Shown: in pieces, positions 29,320 to 38,825 of the stretch
Layout of the letters: every line of letters starts with the position of its first letter
Position numbering within the stretch: position 1 is the stretch's first letter
NCBI RefSeq assembly: GCF_017744015.1
Contig: NZ_JAGHRA010000015.1
Location: 41,493-105,492 of the forward strand
Reading direction: 5' to 3'
From: Paracoccus sp. R12_2
GTDB lineage: Bacteria; Pseudomonadota; Alphaproteobacteria; Rhodobacterales; Rhodobacteraceae
DNA: 64,000 nucleotides
The notes under the pieces: generated by a model
What the model saw: the letters and a program-made list of their open reading frames with translations, nothing else
Databases searched by the model: none
Told to the model about the DNA's origin: nothing
Translations under genes and position numbers: made by a program

Positions 29320-29353
29320 CCGGCCGGGCGATTGATCGTCCCGGCCGGGTCAG
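29316..29353. terminator. Bidirectional hairpin between thiolase and GntR genes
   Basis: CTGACC-GGCCGGG (29316-29328) pairs with CCCGGCCGGGTCAG (29340-29353) with one bulged base and an 11-base loop. It begins at the thiolase stop codon and lies between two convergent genes. There is no long T-run, so it is a likely but not classical terminator. Confidence 0.55.
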
Positions 29354-29379
29354 TGCCTGCTTCGGCGCCTGCCGGTCGT

Positions 29380-30066
29380 TCAGTCTTCGGAGACCAGCCT
29401 GTGCCGCGGCGGATAGAACTGCCGCGAAAACGAAACCGGGGCCACATCGCTCCAGTTGATACGCTCGACCGTCAGAACCGGGGTGCCGTTCTCGACCCTC
29501 AGGTTGTGGGCGCAATCGCCCGAGGCCCCTTCGGCGAGGATCGAAAACCGTCCACGCGTCAGCGGGACGTTGCGGGCCAGCCATTCATGGGCAGGTTGAT
29601 TCCTGACATCCTCGATCGTTATCGTCGGCAATGATCGCGGATTCAGCCAGATGGCCTCGCAGCAATGCGGTTGGCCGTCAGCAAGATACTGGGCCTTGAT
29701 CAGGATCAGATCTTCGCTTGCCGCAACCTGCAGGGCACGCATGGCGGCCTCGGTCGGCTTCGACTGGCCATAGCTGGTCATGCGATAATCGTATTCAGCG
29801 CCAAGGGCTTCGATCTCGTCTCTGACTATCGGCATTTCAAGCGTGGTGCGACGCGACGGGGTCGATGTCACGCGGGTGCCGACCTTCCGGCGCCGTTCGA
29901 CGATGCCGCTGTCGGCAAGCTCGCGCAGCGCCCGATTGACGGTCGCGCGCGCGCAGCCAAGCTGAACGGCAAGCTGCTGTTCGGTGGGGATCAATTCGCC
30001 GGGCGCCCATTCCCGTGTCCGGATACGCTCCAGAACCTCGGAACGGACCGATTGCCAGGTATTCAT
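29380..30066 (-). CDS. GntR family regulator with UTRA domain (HutC/PhnF type)
   Basis: The 228-residue regulator has the GntR winged helix (about 4-70: PGELIPTEQQLAVQLGCARA, TVNRALRELADSGIVERRR) and a UTRA ligand domain (about 85-225). The UTRA domain includes AIWLNPRSLPTI and the end FSRQFYPPRHRLV. This subgroup usually binds small organic effectors such as histidine-pathway intermediates, sugars or phosphonates. It is divergent from the Fsr-like transporter, which it probably controls. ATG 30066 is the best start for the domain; upstream in-frame starts would add a basic tail. Confidence 0.88.
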   Translation of the reverse strand: MNTWQSVRSEVLERIRTREWAPGELIPTEQQLAVQLGCARATVNRALRELADSGIVERRRKVGTRVTSTPSRRTTLEMPIVRDEIEALGAEYDYRMTSYGQSKPTEAAMRALQVAASEDLILIKAQYLADGQPHCCEAIWLNPRSLPTITIEDVRNQPAHEWLARNVPLTRGRFSILAEGASGDCAHNLRVENGTPVLTVERINWSDVAPVSFSRQFYPPRHRLVSED

Positions 30067-30350
30067 GCGTCGTGATCCACGCTCGATGCCGGCGGGTCGC
30101 AGGGAACGAGCGACCATACTGGGTAACTTTGTCATGATGGGTGCAAACTCGGAATCGTTATGTTTTTTATTAATCTTATTAAAGCGCAGTAAGGAAACCT
30201 GTCGAAATAGGCATATTATGCGTAATAGGCGAAAAACCTGTTCTTAAAGATAAGAAACTAGCGTCAGAGTTGTGAGGAATGAATATTTTCAATCATTTTC
30301 TGATCTGCTAATTGCATGATGTGCAAGAGCGTGGATCGAAGGGCGCTGCG
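30067..30350. promoter_or_regulatory. AT-rich divergent promoter region with candidate operator
   Basis: This 284-base gap between the GntR/UTRA gene and the Fsr-like gene is the most AT-rich stretch in the first half of the window. It holds an 11-base palindrome GCATATTATGC at 30211-30221, flanked on both sides by AATAGGC (30207-30213 and 30225-30230, the second copy partial). This is a plausible operator for the GntR-type regulator. No small open frame is convincing here. Confidence 0.5.
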
Positions 30351-31580
30351 ATGAAACAGGAACACCGGATGACGCCGGACCGGCCGGCCCTCATAACCCA
30401 CGCGCAGGGTGCGGTCGCCGGGCCGGTCTGGCCGATCCTGCTGGCGATCAGTCTTTGCCACATGGTCAACGATGTCATGCAATCGATGCTGGCAGCAATC
30501 TATCCCCTGCTTCGGGCCGAATTTTCGTTGAGCTATGCCCAGATCGGGGTGATGACCTTCGCCTTTCAGGTGACCGCATCGCTGTTGCAGCCGCTGATCG
30601 GGGCGGCCACCGACCGGCATCCGCAGCCGCGGTCTTTGCCCTTCGGCATGGCCTCGACCTTCTGCGGTGTGCTGCTATTGGCGTTCGCGCCGCAATATGG
30701 CTGGCTTCTGGCCGGTGCGATGCTGATCGGCATCGGGTCCGCGGTGTTCCATCCCGAAAGCTCGCGCGTTGCGCGGCTGGCCTCGGGCGGCCGATACGGC
30801 ACCGCGCAATCGCTGTTCCAGCTTGGCGGCAATTTCGGGCAATCCATGGGCCCGTTGCTGGCGGCCTTCGTGGTCGTGCCGCTGGGACGTCCGGCCGTGG
30901 CCTGGTTCGCCGTCGCGGCGGCGCTGGGGTCGGCGCTGCTGTGGCATGTCGGAGGCTGGGCCGAAGGGCGGCGGCGCGCGCACGCAGCGCGACCCGACAC
31001 CACGCTGAAGCTGCCGCGAGGGATCGTGATGCGGTCGATCACCGTGCTGGCAGTCCTGACCTTCACCAAGAATATCTATGGCGCCGCGATGACCAGCTAT
31101 TTCACGTTCTTCACCATCGAGAAGTTCGGTCTGGGTCCGCAGGGCGCGCAGATCATGCTGTTCCTGTTCCTGGGCGGGATGGCCGCCGGGGTGATGCTGG
31201 GCGGGCTGGTCGGGGACCGGATCGGGCCGCTGCGGGTCATCTGGTTCTCGATCCTGGGCGTGCTGCCCTTCACGCTGGCGCTGCCGCATGTCGGATTGAT
31301 TCCGACGGGGATCCTTTCGGTTGTCATCGGGCTGATCCTGGCGTCGGCGTTTCCGGCCATCGTGGTCTTCGCACAGGAATTGGTGCCAGGCCGCACCGGC
31401 GCCATTGCCGGGCTGTTCTTCGGCTTTTCGTTCGGGATGGGGGGGATCGCGGCTGCGGCGCTGGGGGTTCTGGCTGACGCGCGCGGGATCGAGTCGGTGT
31501 TTCTTCTTTGCTCGGTTCTGCCCGCGCTTGGCGTGCTGACCGTGTTCCTGCCGCGCATGGATCGCCGGTCGCCGGGATGA
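30351..31580 (+). CDS. MFS transporter, fosmidomycin-resistance (Fsr) type
   Basis: The 409-residue membrane protein has about 12 predicted helices. Its start WPILLAISLCHMVNDVMQSM is followed by YPLLRAEFSLSYAQIGVMTF and TASLLQPLIGAATDRHPQP, all characteristic of the Fsr branch, which exports small phosphonates or other compounds. FHPESSRVARLASGGRYGTA also fits Fsr. AAGGG 8 bases before ATG 30351 sets the start. The natural substrate is unknown. The stop overlaps the next gene (ATGA), so the glycosyltransferase-like protein is translated together with it. Confidence 0.9.
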   Translation: MKQEHRMTPDRPALITHAQGAVAGPVWPILLAISLCHMVNDVMQSMLAAIYPLLRAEFSLSYAQIGVMTFAFQVTASLLQPLIGAATDRHPQPRSLPFGMASTFCGVLLLAFAPQYGWLLAGAMLIGIGSAVFHPESSRVARLASGGRYGTAQSLFQLGGNFGQSMGPLLAAFVVVPLGRPAVAWFAVAAALGSALLWHVGGWAEGRRRAHAARPDTTLKLPRGIVMRSITVLAVLTFTKNIYGAAMTSYFTFFTIEKFGLGPQGAQIMLFLFLGGMAAGVMLGGLVGDRIGPLRVIWFSILGVLPFTLALPHVGLIPTGILSVVIGLILASAFPAIVVFAQELVPGRTGAIAGLFFGFSFGMGGIAAAALGVLADARGIESVFLLCSVLPALGVLTVFLPRMDRRSPG

Positions 31581-33313
31581 CGCAAGCGCCGTTGTTCTTT
31601 CACATCAGTCCCGACTGGTGCGGCGAGGCGCGGTTGGCGCAGATGTTCCAGCTGAACGGTCATGAGGCATTGGACGGGGAACGGGGCGCGCTGGCCAGCG
31701 AGATCCTGTTCTGCGAGGCGCGCGATCAGACCCCGCTGGCGCGCTGGCCCCGGGTGCGGTTGTTCACAGGTCTTTATCGCACCGCTCCTTTCTGGCGCCC
31801 GCCGCTGGAGGCCTGGCGCAGCTTCGACTTTCTGCGATCGCGGTTTCCGCATGCCTATTTCATCCTGACGACACGCGAAATCGACGGCTGGCTTGTCGAT
31901 CGGCTGACGCGTGCCAACCGGGCCGCCGCGCGCTGCTATGCCCATCACCGGGATGTGCCCGAAGGCGATCTGCCACAGATCTGGGAAGCTGATTGGCACG
32001 CGCATCTGGGCGCGGTCGAGGCATGTTTCGGTGCCGATCCCCGACTGATCCGCATCGACCTGGAGGCCGAAGATCCGCAATCGGTCTGCCGTCGCCTGTC
32101 GGCGCTGTTGCCGATGGATGTCGCGCCGCCGGACCGCGATTGGTTCCCCCCAGCCGACCCGTGGTCAGGAAAAGCTGTGATGGCGGCGTTCGAGACCGAC
32201 GCGTCGGCTGCCGTGCCGGATCCAGACTATGTCGAGGATGTGGCGAGTTTCTGTCTGCGTGGGCTTTCGCCCGATGACAGTGGCCGCAAAGGCGTGTCGC
32301 GGCATTACTGCGAATGGGACGGAGAGGGGATAATTCTGGATCATCTGGACCAGACCCGCCAGATCGCCATCCGATCGCTGCCGGGCGATCCCGGGCGGCG
32401 CAATGCTGCGGTTTCTCGCCCCGATCAGCATTTCAAGCTGCTGCGCGCCGAAGGTGTGGTTAACGATGCTCTGCGACTTGGGCGTGCCATGCGGCTGCGG
32501 ATCGACATGGAGGATTCGCGCTGGATGGGCTCACCCCAGGGGCAGGCATTGGGGGTTCCGGTGCTGGGCCATTGCCGTCGCGAGGGGGCGCGCAACGTCG
32601 TGCTGTGGCCGCTGCCGGATCAGCATCAGATCGGCATGCCGGGGTTTGACCGTGCCGCTGCGCCCGACCGCCTTCCGTTCGACGACAAGCTGGACCGGGT
32701 GGTGTGGCGCGGCATGATTTCCGGCAGCGAGATGCGTGACGGGGTCCGTCCGGGTGCCGGCTCGCATGTGCATCTTGCGCGACTGGCCCAGGCAGGACAG
32801 GATCCTGCGGCGCGCGACGCCGCCTGGCAGGATCTCTGCCGCACATCGCGCCTGAACTTCGTGCGGCGCTGGTTCGGCCATCCGGACTTCAATCTGGGTA
32901 TCGTCATGGCCTGGAGCATGCGTGACTTGTCCGAGGATCCGCTTCTTGCGCCTTATTGCGACACGCGGCGCGGTCCGGGATTTTTCCGGCAGTTCCGCTA
33001 TCAGCTTTGCCTGACGGGTTTCGATCACGGGTCGAACTTCATTCCGATGATCGACAGCCAGTCGGTGCTTCTGGCCGAACAGGATGGCTGGGAAGTGTTC
33101 TATTCCGGTCGCTTCAAACCGTGGAAACACTTTATTCCTGTGGCGCGGTATTGCGGCGATATCCTGGAAAAACTGGCATGGGCGCGCGAAAATCCCAACA
33201 AATGCAAAGAGATGTCGGCTGCTGCGCGCGCCGAGGTCGCCATGCTGCGCGATGCGCCCACACGCCGCGCGATCCTGTCACGCATTCTCGACGGACTGGC
33301 GGCGTCGCGCTAG
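31577..33313 (+). CDS. Fusion of degenerate sulfotransferase-like domain and GT90 (CAP10-like) glycosyltransferase
   Basis: The protein has 578 residues. The N-terminal 200 or so look like a sulfotransferase fold (FILTTREIDGWLVDRL near residue 95), but the usual P-loop that binds PAPS near the start is not recognisable (the segment reads ISPDWCGEARLAQMF). The C-terminal part (about 320-560) matches the CAP10/GT90 pattern: WRGMISGSEMRDG, CLTGFDHGSNFIPMIDSQSV, GWEVFYSGRFKPWKHFIPV and LAWARENPNKCKEM. Transfer of xylose or another sugar to a surface glycan is inferred from GT90 enzymes. ATG 31577 overlaps the MFS stop by ATGA, an unexpected partner. Confidence 0.75.
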   Translation: MTQAPLFFHISPDWCGEARLAQMFQLNGHEALDGERGALASEILFCEARDQTPLARWPRVRLFTGLYRTAPFWRPPLEAWRSFDFLRSRFPHAYFILTTREIDGWLVDRLTRANRAAARCYAHHRDVPEGDLPQIWEADWHAHLGAVEACFGADPRLIRIDLEAEDPQSVCRRLSALLPMDVAPPDRDWFPPADPWSGKAVMAAFETDASAAVPDPDYVEDVASFCLRGLSPDDSGRKGVSRHYCEWDGEGIILDHLDQTRQIAIRSLPGDPGRRNAAVSRPDQHFKLLRAEGVVNDALRLGRAMRLRIDMEDSRWMGSPQGQALGVPVLGHCRREGARNVVLWPLPDQHQIGMPGFDRAAAPDRLPFDDKLDRVVWRGMISGSEMRDGVRPGAGSHVHLARLAQAGQDPAARDAAWQDLCRTSRLNFVRRWFGHPDFNLGIVMAWSMRDLSEDPLLAPYCDTRRGPGFFRQFRYQLCLTGFDHGSNFIPMIDSQSVLLAEQDGWEVFYSGRFKPWKHFIPVARYCGDILEKLAWARENPNKCKEMSAAARAEVAMLRDAPTRRAILSRILDGLAASR

Positions 33314-33337
33314 GTTTCGTCAAGGGAGGATCCGTCC

Positions 33338-33817
33338 ATGACAACCATTCGCGCGGTGCCGATCACAGCCGATGACTTCGCCCCGTTCGGCGAACTGCTG
33401 ACGGCCCGGCCGATGCCTGACAAGATGATCAACGAGGGTCGCTGCGAACGGCATCATGCACTTGCCACGGTTCAGCGTGGCGGGGGCGAGGCGATCATCT
33501 CGATCTTCCGGTCGCAGCCGGTCAGCCTGCCTTATGAATGCGGGCTGCTGGAACGCCATCCGTTGGGATCGCAGGCGTTCATGCCGCTGGGGCCCGATGC
33601 CTGGCTGTCCGTGGTGGCACATGACGAAGCGGGCCGCCCCGGCCATCCTGTTGCCTTTCTTGTGCCTCCCGGCATGGGCATCAACCTGAATGCGGGTGTC
33701 TGGCATGGGGTGCTGACCCCGCTGGATCGCGCGGCGGATTTTCTGGTGGTGGATCGAGAGGGTGATGGCGTGAACCTAGAGGAGATCCGCATTCCGCCCG
33801 TCATGATTACCGCATGA
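33338..33817 (+). CDS. allA: Ureidoglycolate lyase (AllA)
   Basis: The 159-residue cupin-fold enzyme splits ureidoglycolate to glyoxylate and urea in purine (allantoin) degradation. Family features include ITADDFAPFGELL near the start, ISIFRSQPVSLPYECGLLER and HPLGSQAFMPLGP. VPPGMGINLNAGVWHGVLTP, with the metal-ligand histidine, is also present. AGGGAGG lies before ATG 33338. Other allantoin genes are not in the window. It overlaps rnhB by ATGA, so the grouping is positional rather than functional. Confidence 0.92.
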   Translation: MTTIRAVPITADDFAPFGELLTARPMPDKMINEGRCERHHALATVQRGGGEAIISIFRSQPVSLPYECGLLERHPLGSQAFMPLGPDAWLSVVAHDEAGRPGHPVAFLVPPGMGINLNAGVWHGVLTPLDRAADFLVVDREGDGVNLEEIRIPPVMITA

Positions 33818-34444
33818 ATCTTCCCGATGACAGTTTCGAACGACTGGCCTGGGCACGCGGTGCGCGGATCGTGGCCGGCGTGGACGAGGTTGGCCGGGGC
33901 CCGCTTGCGGGTCCGGTGACCGCGGCGGCGGTGGTACTGGACCCAAGCAATGTTCCCGAAGGGCTGAACGATTCCAAACAGCTGACCGGCAAGCGGCGTG
34001 AAGCCCTGGCGGCACGGATCATGGCGCAAAGTCACTGGTCCGTGGCCCATGTCGAGGTGGCCGATATCGACCGGCTCAATATCTATCATGCCAGTCATCT
34101 GGCGATGTGCCGCGCGGTCGCCGGGCTGCTCCATGTACCTTGTCACGTCCTGGTCGACGGCAATCGGGTGCCCAAAGATCTGGGCCGCCCGGCCGAGGCC
34201 ATCATCAAGGGCGACGCGCGCAGCATCAGCATCGCGGCGGCATCTATCCTAGCCAAGGTGTTGCGCGATCGCATCATGGTGGATTTGGCGCAACAGCATC
34301 CCGGCTATGGCTGGGATGTGAATGCGGGCTATCCGACGCCAGCCCACAAGCAGGCCCTGCTAGATCTGGGGGTGACCCCTCATCATAGGCGTTCGTTCCG
34401 GCCCATCCACAACATCTTGTGTAAAGATGGTTCTGCAAGTCTTT

Positions 34445-34446
<2 letters not shown>
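33814..34446 (+). CDS. rnhB: Ribonuclease HII
   Basis: The 210-residue nuclease removes ribonucleotides from DNA. The catalytic acidic motif VAGVDEVGRGPLAGPV is near residue 20, followed by LNDSKQLTGKRRE. The later conserved IIKGDARSISIAAASILAKV and GYPTPAHK segments are intact. Length is normal. It overlaps allA (ATGA) and is followed by the ccrM promoter region. Confidence 0.96.
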
Positions 34447-35666
<1,220 letters not shown>

Positions 35667-35724
35667 TCCCGTTTCAAGGTTTCGCCGCAGTCCCGCCGCC
35701 AACCGCGCGGCCGGGACCGCCTTG

Positions 35725-35754
35725 CCCCGCCATCGTCGCATGGCGGGGTCTTTT
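35725..35754 (+). terminator. Rho-independent terminator of ccrM
   Basis: A perfect 9-bp stem CCCCGCCAT (35725-35733) / ATGGCGGGG (35740-35748) with a 6-base loop is followed by TCTTTT. It ends ccrM transcription 58 bases after the stop codon. Confidence 0.9.
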
Positions 35755-35787
35755 CATCCGCGATACCGCATGCATATCTCTGTTATC

Positions 35788-36822
35788 ATGTCGCACCCGT
35801 ACTCAGACCTGCCACCGACTGCTTTCTGGCGCCGCGCAGTGGCCGAAACCCCGGCCGGCGCCCCCGATGCGATCAGCCGGCCCAAGTTCCTGCTGACCCG
35901 CAAGGACCGGATTGCGACCGCGGGCAGTTGTTTCGCGCAGCATATGGGCAGGGCGCTGCGCGCGGCCGGGCTGAAGGTGCTGGATGCCGAACCATCGCCG
36001 CGCGGCATCGGTCAGGCGGTGCTTCAGCAGCATGGCTTCGGTCTGTATTCCGGGCGGTATGGGAACATCTACACGGTGCGACAGCTGATTCAGCTGCTGC
36101 AAGAGGTTGCAGATGGCCAGCCCGATCCCGCGCAGATCTGGCGGCGCGGCGACCGATTTCATGACGCCCTGAGACCGGGGCTTGATCCCGAAGGGCTGGA
36201 CAGCCCCGAAGAGGTGCTTGCAATCCGTCGCCAACACCTGTCGCGGCTGGCGCCGATGCTGGCTGGGGCCGATGTGTTCATCTTCACCCTTGGCTTGACC
36301 GAGGCGTGGCGTTGCCGGGATACCGGACGTGTCTATCCGACGTGCCCGGGTGTCATCGCTGGCAGTTACGACCTCGCTCGGCATGAGTTCGTGAATTTCA
36401 CCTATCCCGACGTCGTCGAGGATCTTCAGCGGCTGCGCGCCAGGCTGCATGCGTTCAAGCCGGGGATGAAGCTGCTGCTGACCGTGTCGCCGGTGCCGCT
36501 GACCGCGACCGCATCGGGCAATCACGTGCTGCCCGCGACGCAATACTCCAAGGCCACGCTGCGTGCGGCGGCGGGCGATTTCGCCGCGCAGCATGATGAC
36601 GTGGACTATTTTCCGTCCTACGAGATCGTCATCAATCCCGCGGCGCGCGGTCGGTTCTTCTCGGATGGCCTGCGCCAGGTCTCGCCCGAAGGCGTCGCCG
36701 CCGTGATGCAGACATTTCTGGCGACGCACGGACTGTCCGAGAACATGCCGCCGCTGTCGTCCGACTCGGATATGGACGATCCGATCTGTGAAGAGGCGAT
36801 GCTGGAGGCGTATTCCCCATGA
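35788..36822 (+). CDS. GSCFA domain-containing protein
   Basis: The 344-residue protein carries the name-giving motif TAGSCFAQH near residue 48 and later GLTEAWRC, plus LLLTVSPVPLTATASGNHVL. The GSCFA family resembles SGNH/GDSL esterases, with the serine and cysteine block at the nucleophile position. It is common next to polysaccharide genes in Rhodobacterales, but its reaction is not established. ATG 35788 places the start at SHPYSDLPPTAFW, the usual beginning in the family; ATG 35770 is an alternative. It overlaps the SGNH-like gene by ATGA. Confidence 0.85.
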   Translation: MSHPYSDLPPTAFWRRAVAETPAGAPDAISRPKFLLTRKDRIATAGSCFAQHMGRALRAAGLKVLDAEPSPRGIGQAVLQQHGFGLYSGRYGNIYTVRQLIQLLQEVADGQPDPAQIWRRGDRFHDALRPGLDPEGLDSPEEVLAIRRQHLSRLAPMLAGADVFIFTLGLTEAWRCRDTGRVYPTCPGVIAGSYDLARHEFVNFTYPDVVEDLQRLRARLHAFKPGMKLLLTVSPVPLTATASGNHVLPATQYSKATLRAAAGDFAAQHDDVDYFPSYEIVINPAARGRFFSDGLRQVSPEGVAAVMQTFLATHGLSENMPPLSSDSDMDDPICEEAMLEAYSP

Positions 36823-37676
36823 CCGGCGAGCTGCCTCGTGTCCTGTTCATCGGCAACTCTCACAGCGGTGCCCTGCGCCTTGCTTACGCGGCCGAGGCCG
36901 ATCGCTGGCCGGGCTGGGACGTATACTTTCTGGGGGTCCTGTCGGATCGTCTGGGCGAACTGGACCTGCGGAATGACAGGCTGGTGCCGATGACCGGTGC
37001 GGCGTCCCGTCAGATGCAGTATTATAATCACGTCAACTCGGTCGATGTCGGCGGGTTCGATGCGTTCGTGATCGTCGGCGGAGTGTCCTGGTTTCGCACG
37101 GCCGCAATTTGCGCCGATCACCGCAGTCTGGATTTTCCCAGCGTGGTCGCGGGTGACGAGACTGCGCAGCTTGTCGGCGGGCGCGTGCTGGGCGCAATGC
37201 TGCGCGGGCGGATCGCCGGATCTGCGGTCGGGCAATTGCTGCCAAGGATCGAGCGGCTGCAAAAGCCTGTCGTTGTCGTGCCTGAGCCCGCGCTGTCCGA
37301 AGATGGCCGGGCGGACGACGCCCGCTATGGCGCCTATCACGCCCTTGTGCAGCGTGGGGATGCCACGCACTGGCTGGATATGTATCGCGCTGCGCGCATG
37401 CAGGTGCTGGGGGACAGCGCCACCATCCTTGACTGGCCCGAGGCTGCGTTGGTTGACGGCCCCTATACCGCATCATCCTTGATGCGCGGCTCAAGAAGGC
37501 TTGGCCGGATCGACGCGGCCGCAATCGTGGCAGGCACGTCCGCCGCGAGGGCGCAGCGGGAAGTTGCGGAAGATGGCGAGGGCCCGACCCATCCAGATGA
37601 TGACTATGAACACGCCAATGCGACCTACGGCGCAATGGTCATGGATCAGGTCATGTCGGTGCTTTCGACGCGCTGA
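36819..37676 (+). CDS. SGNH-like protein of unknown function, paired with GSCFA gene
   Basis: The 285-residue protein is not assigned to a named family with certainty. It begins RVLFIGNSHSGALRLAYAAE, a block that resembles the GDSL/GxS nucleophile motif of SGNH hydrolases. FDAFVIVGGVSWF follows, and it ends with HPDDDYEHANATYGAMVM, where D-x-x-H spacing recalls the catalytic dyad. It is translationally coupled to the GSCFA gene (ATGA), so a joint role in modifying surface glycans is plausible but unproven. Its stop abuts the alkB-type stop with no base between them. Confidence 0.7.
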   Translation: MTGELPRVLFIGNSHSGALRLAYAAEADRWPGWDVYFLGVLSDRLGELDLRNDRLVPMTGAASRQMQYYNHVNSVDVGGFDAFVIVGGVSWFRTAAICADHRSLDFPSVVAGDETAQLVGGRVLGAMLRGRIAGSAVGQLLPRIERLQKPVVVVPEPALSEDGRADDARYGAYHALVQRGDATHWLDMYRAARMQVLGDSATILDWPEAALVDGPYTASSLMRGSRRLGRIDAAAIVAGTSAARAQREVAEDGEGPTHPDDDYEHANATYGAMVMDQVMSVLSTR

Positions 37677-37686
37677 TTACAGCGCG
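37669..37686. terminator. Hairpin spanning two abutting stop codons
   Basis: CGCGCTG (37669-37675) pairs with CAGCGCG (37680-37686) around an ATTA loop. The stem contains the TGA of the SGNH-like gene (37674-37676) and the TAA of the alkB-type gene (37677-37679, minus strand). It may limit read-through of the convergent genes. Confidence 0.45.
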
Positions 37687-38816
37687 TTGCGTGGCATCGG
37701 CAGGTCGCCGTTGTTGTAGGGCGCCCAGTCGCGGATCTGTGGATAGAACTTCTGCCGCCAGGCCCGAACGCGCGGGTTCATCCGCCTTCGCCACCATGGC
37801 GGCACCATCGCGACGAAGGTCATGGCCGGATACCCAAGCGGCAGCTGTGGTGCGTCGTCGTCGCCATAGGTCTGCAACAGTGGAAAGCGCCGGTCCGGCT
37901 TGAAATGGTGGTCGGAATGTCGTTGCAGGTTGATCAGCAACCAGTTCGACGCCGTGTGGCTGGCGTTCCAGCTGTGGCGCGGCTTGATATGTTCATATCG
38001 TCCTTCGCCAAGATGTTCCCGGGTCAGGCCGTAATGTTCGACATAGTTGGTCAGCTCCAGCTGCCAGACTGCGATGAAGGCCTGAAAGACGAACAATGCG
38101 ACGCCAATCCACCCACCAAGGATCAGCGCCAGCACGATCATCGACAGTTGCAGCGCGCCGTATCGCCAGAACGGGTTGCGCGGGTCCAGCGGCCCGCGAC
38201 CGGCCCGCGCCAGCCGTCGTTTCTCGGCCCGCCATGCGCTGGCCGGGCTTTCGCGCAGAACGCGCGCGAAAAAGCGATAGAACCCCTCGCCGTATCGCGC
38301 CGATACCGCGTCGCGCGGCGTGGCGACCCATGAATGGTGGACCAGCAGGTGTTCGGTGCGGAAATGCGAATACAGCACGCTGGCCAGCAGAAGATCGCCC
38401 ATCCAGCGTTCCAGCGGCGATTTCTGGTGCAACAGTTCATGTGCATAGACGATGCCGATCGTGCCGGACAGGACGCCGATGCCGAAGAAAAGACCCAGCT
38501 TTTCCAGCCCCGACAAGTGACCGCCATGCTGCACATACCAGATCGCCCCGAAGATCGCCGCGAATTGCAGCGGGAACCAGATGATGGTGACCGCGCGATG
38601 CCAGAACAGCCGGTCGGCGGACGTGTCGGGGTCGGGGTTGTCCGTATTCAGGCCCAGCACGCCGTCGATCGCGGTTGTCAGATACCACGCATAGCCCGGC
38701 AGCAGCAGCCACCACAGCCCACCCTTGATGGCCGCAAGGGCGACAAGGGGCAGCATGACCACCGAGATCCAGAACGGTGCGGCGGCGGGCAGGCCGGTGG
38801 GGGAAGACTCGCTCAT
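37677..38816 (-). CDS. Alkane 1-monooxygenase (AlkB-type membrane di-iron hydroxylase)
   Basis: The 379-residue membrane protein has the histidine boxes of AlkB: HELLHQ near residue 125, HLLVHHSWVATPRDAVSARY, NYVEHYG, and LQRHSDHHFKPDRRFPLLQ. Six or so hydrophobic segments are visible. It hydroxylates the terminal carbon of alkanes or related chains, with electrons from rubredoxin. Neither rubredoxin nor a rubredoxin reductase is adjacent; the flavoprotein at 2292-3491 is far away. ATG 38816 is preferred over GTG 38822. The nine bases to mutY (stop 38826) suggest cotranscription after mutY. Confidence 0.92.
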   Translation of the reverse strand: MSESSPTGLPAAAPFWISVVMLPLVALAAIKGGLWWLLLPGYAWYLTTAIDGVLGLNTDNPDPDTSADRLFWHRAVTIIWFPLQFAAIFGAIWYVQHGGHLSGLEKLGLFFGIGVLSGTIGIVYAHELLHQKSPLERWMGDLLLASVLYSHFRTEHLLVHHSWVATPRDAVSARYGEGFYRFFARVLRESPASAWRAEKRRLARAGRGPLDPRNPFWRYGALQLSMIVLALILGGWIGVALFVFQAFIAVWQLELTNYVEHYGLTREHLGEGRYEHIKPRHSWNASHTASNWLLINLQRHSDHHFKPDRRFPLLQTYGDDDAPQLPLGYPAMTFVAMVPPWWRRRMNPRVRAWRQKFYPQIRDWAPYNNGDLPMPRNAL

Positions 38817-38825
38817 GCGCACAGT

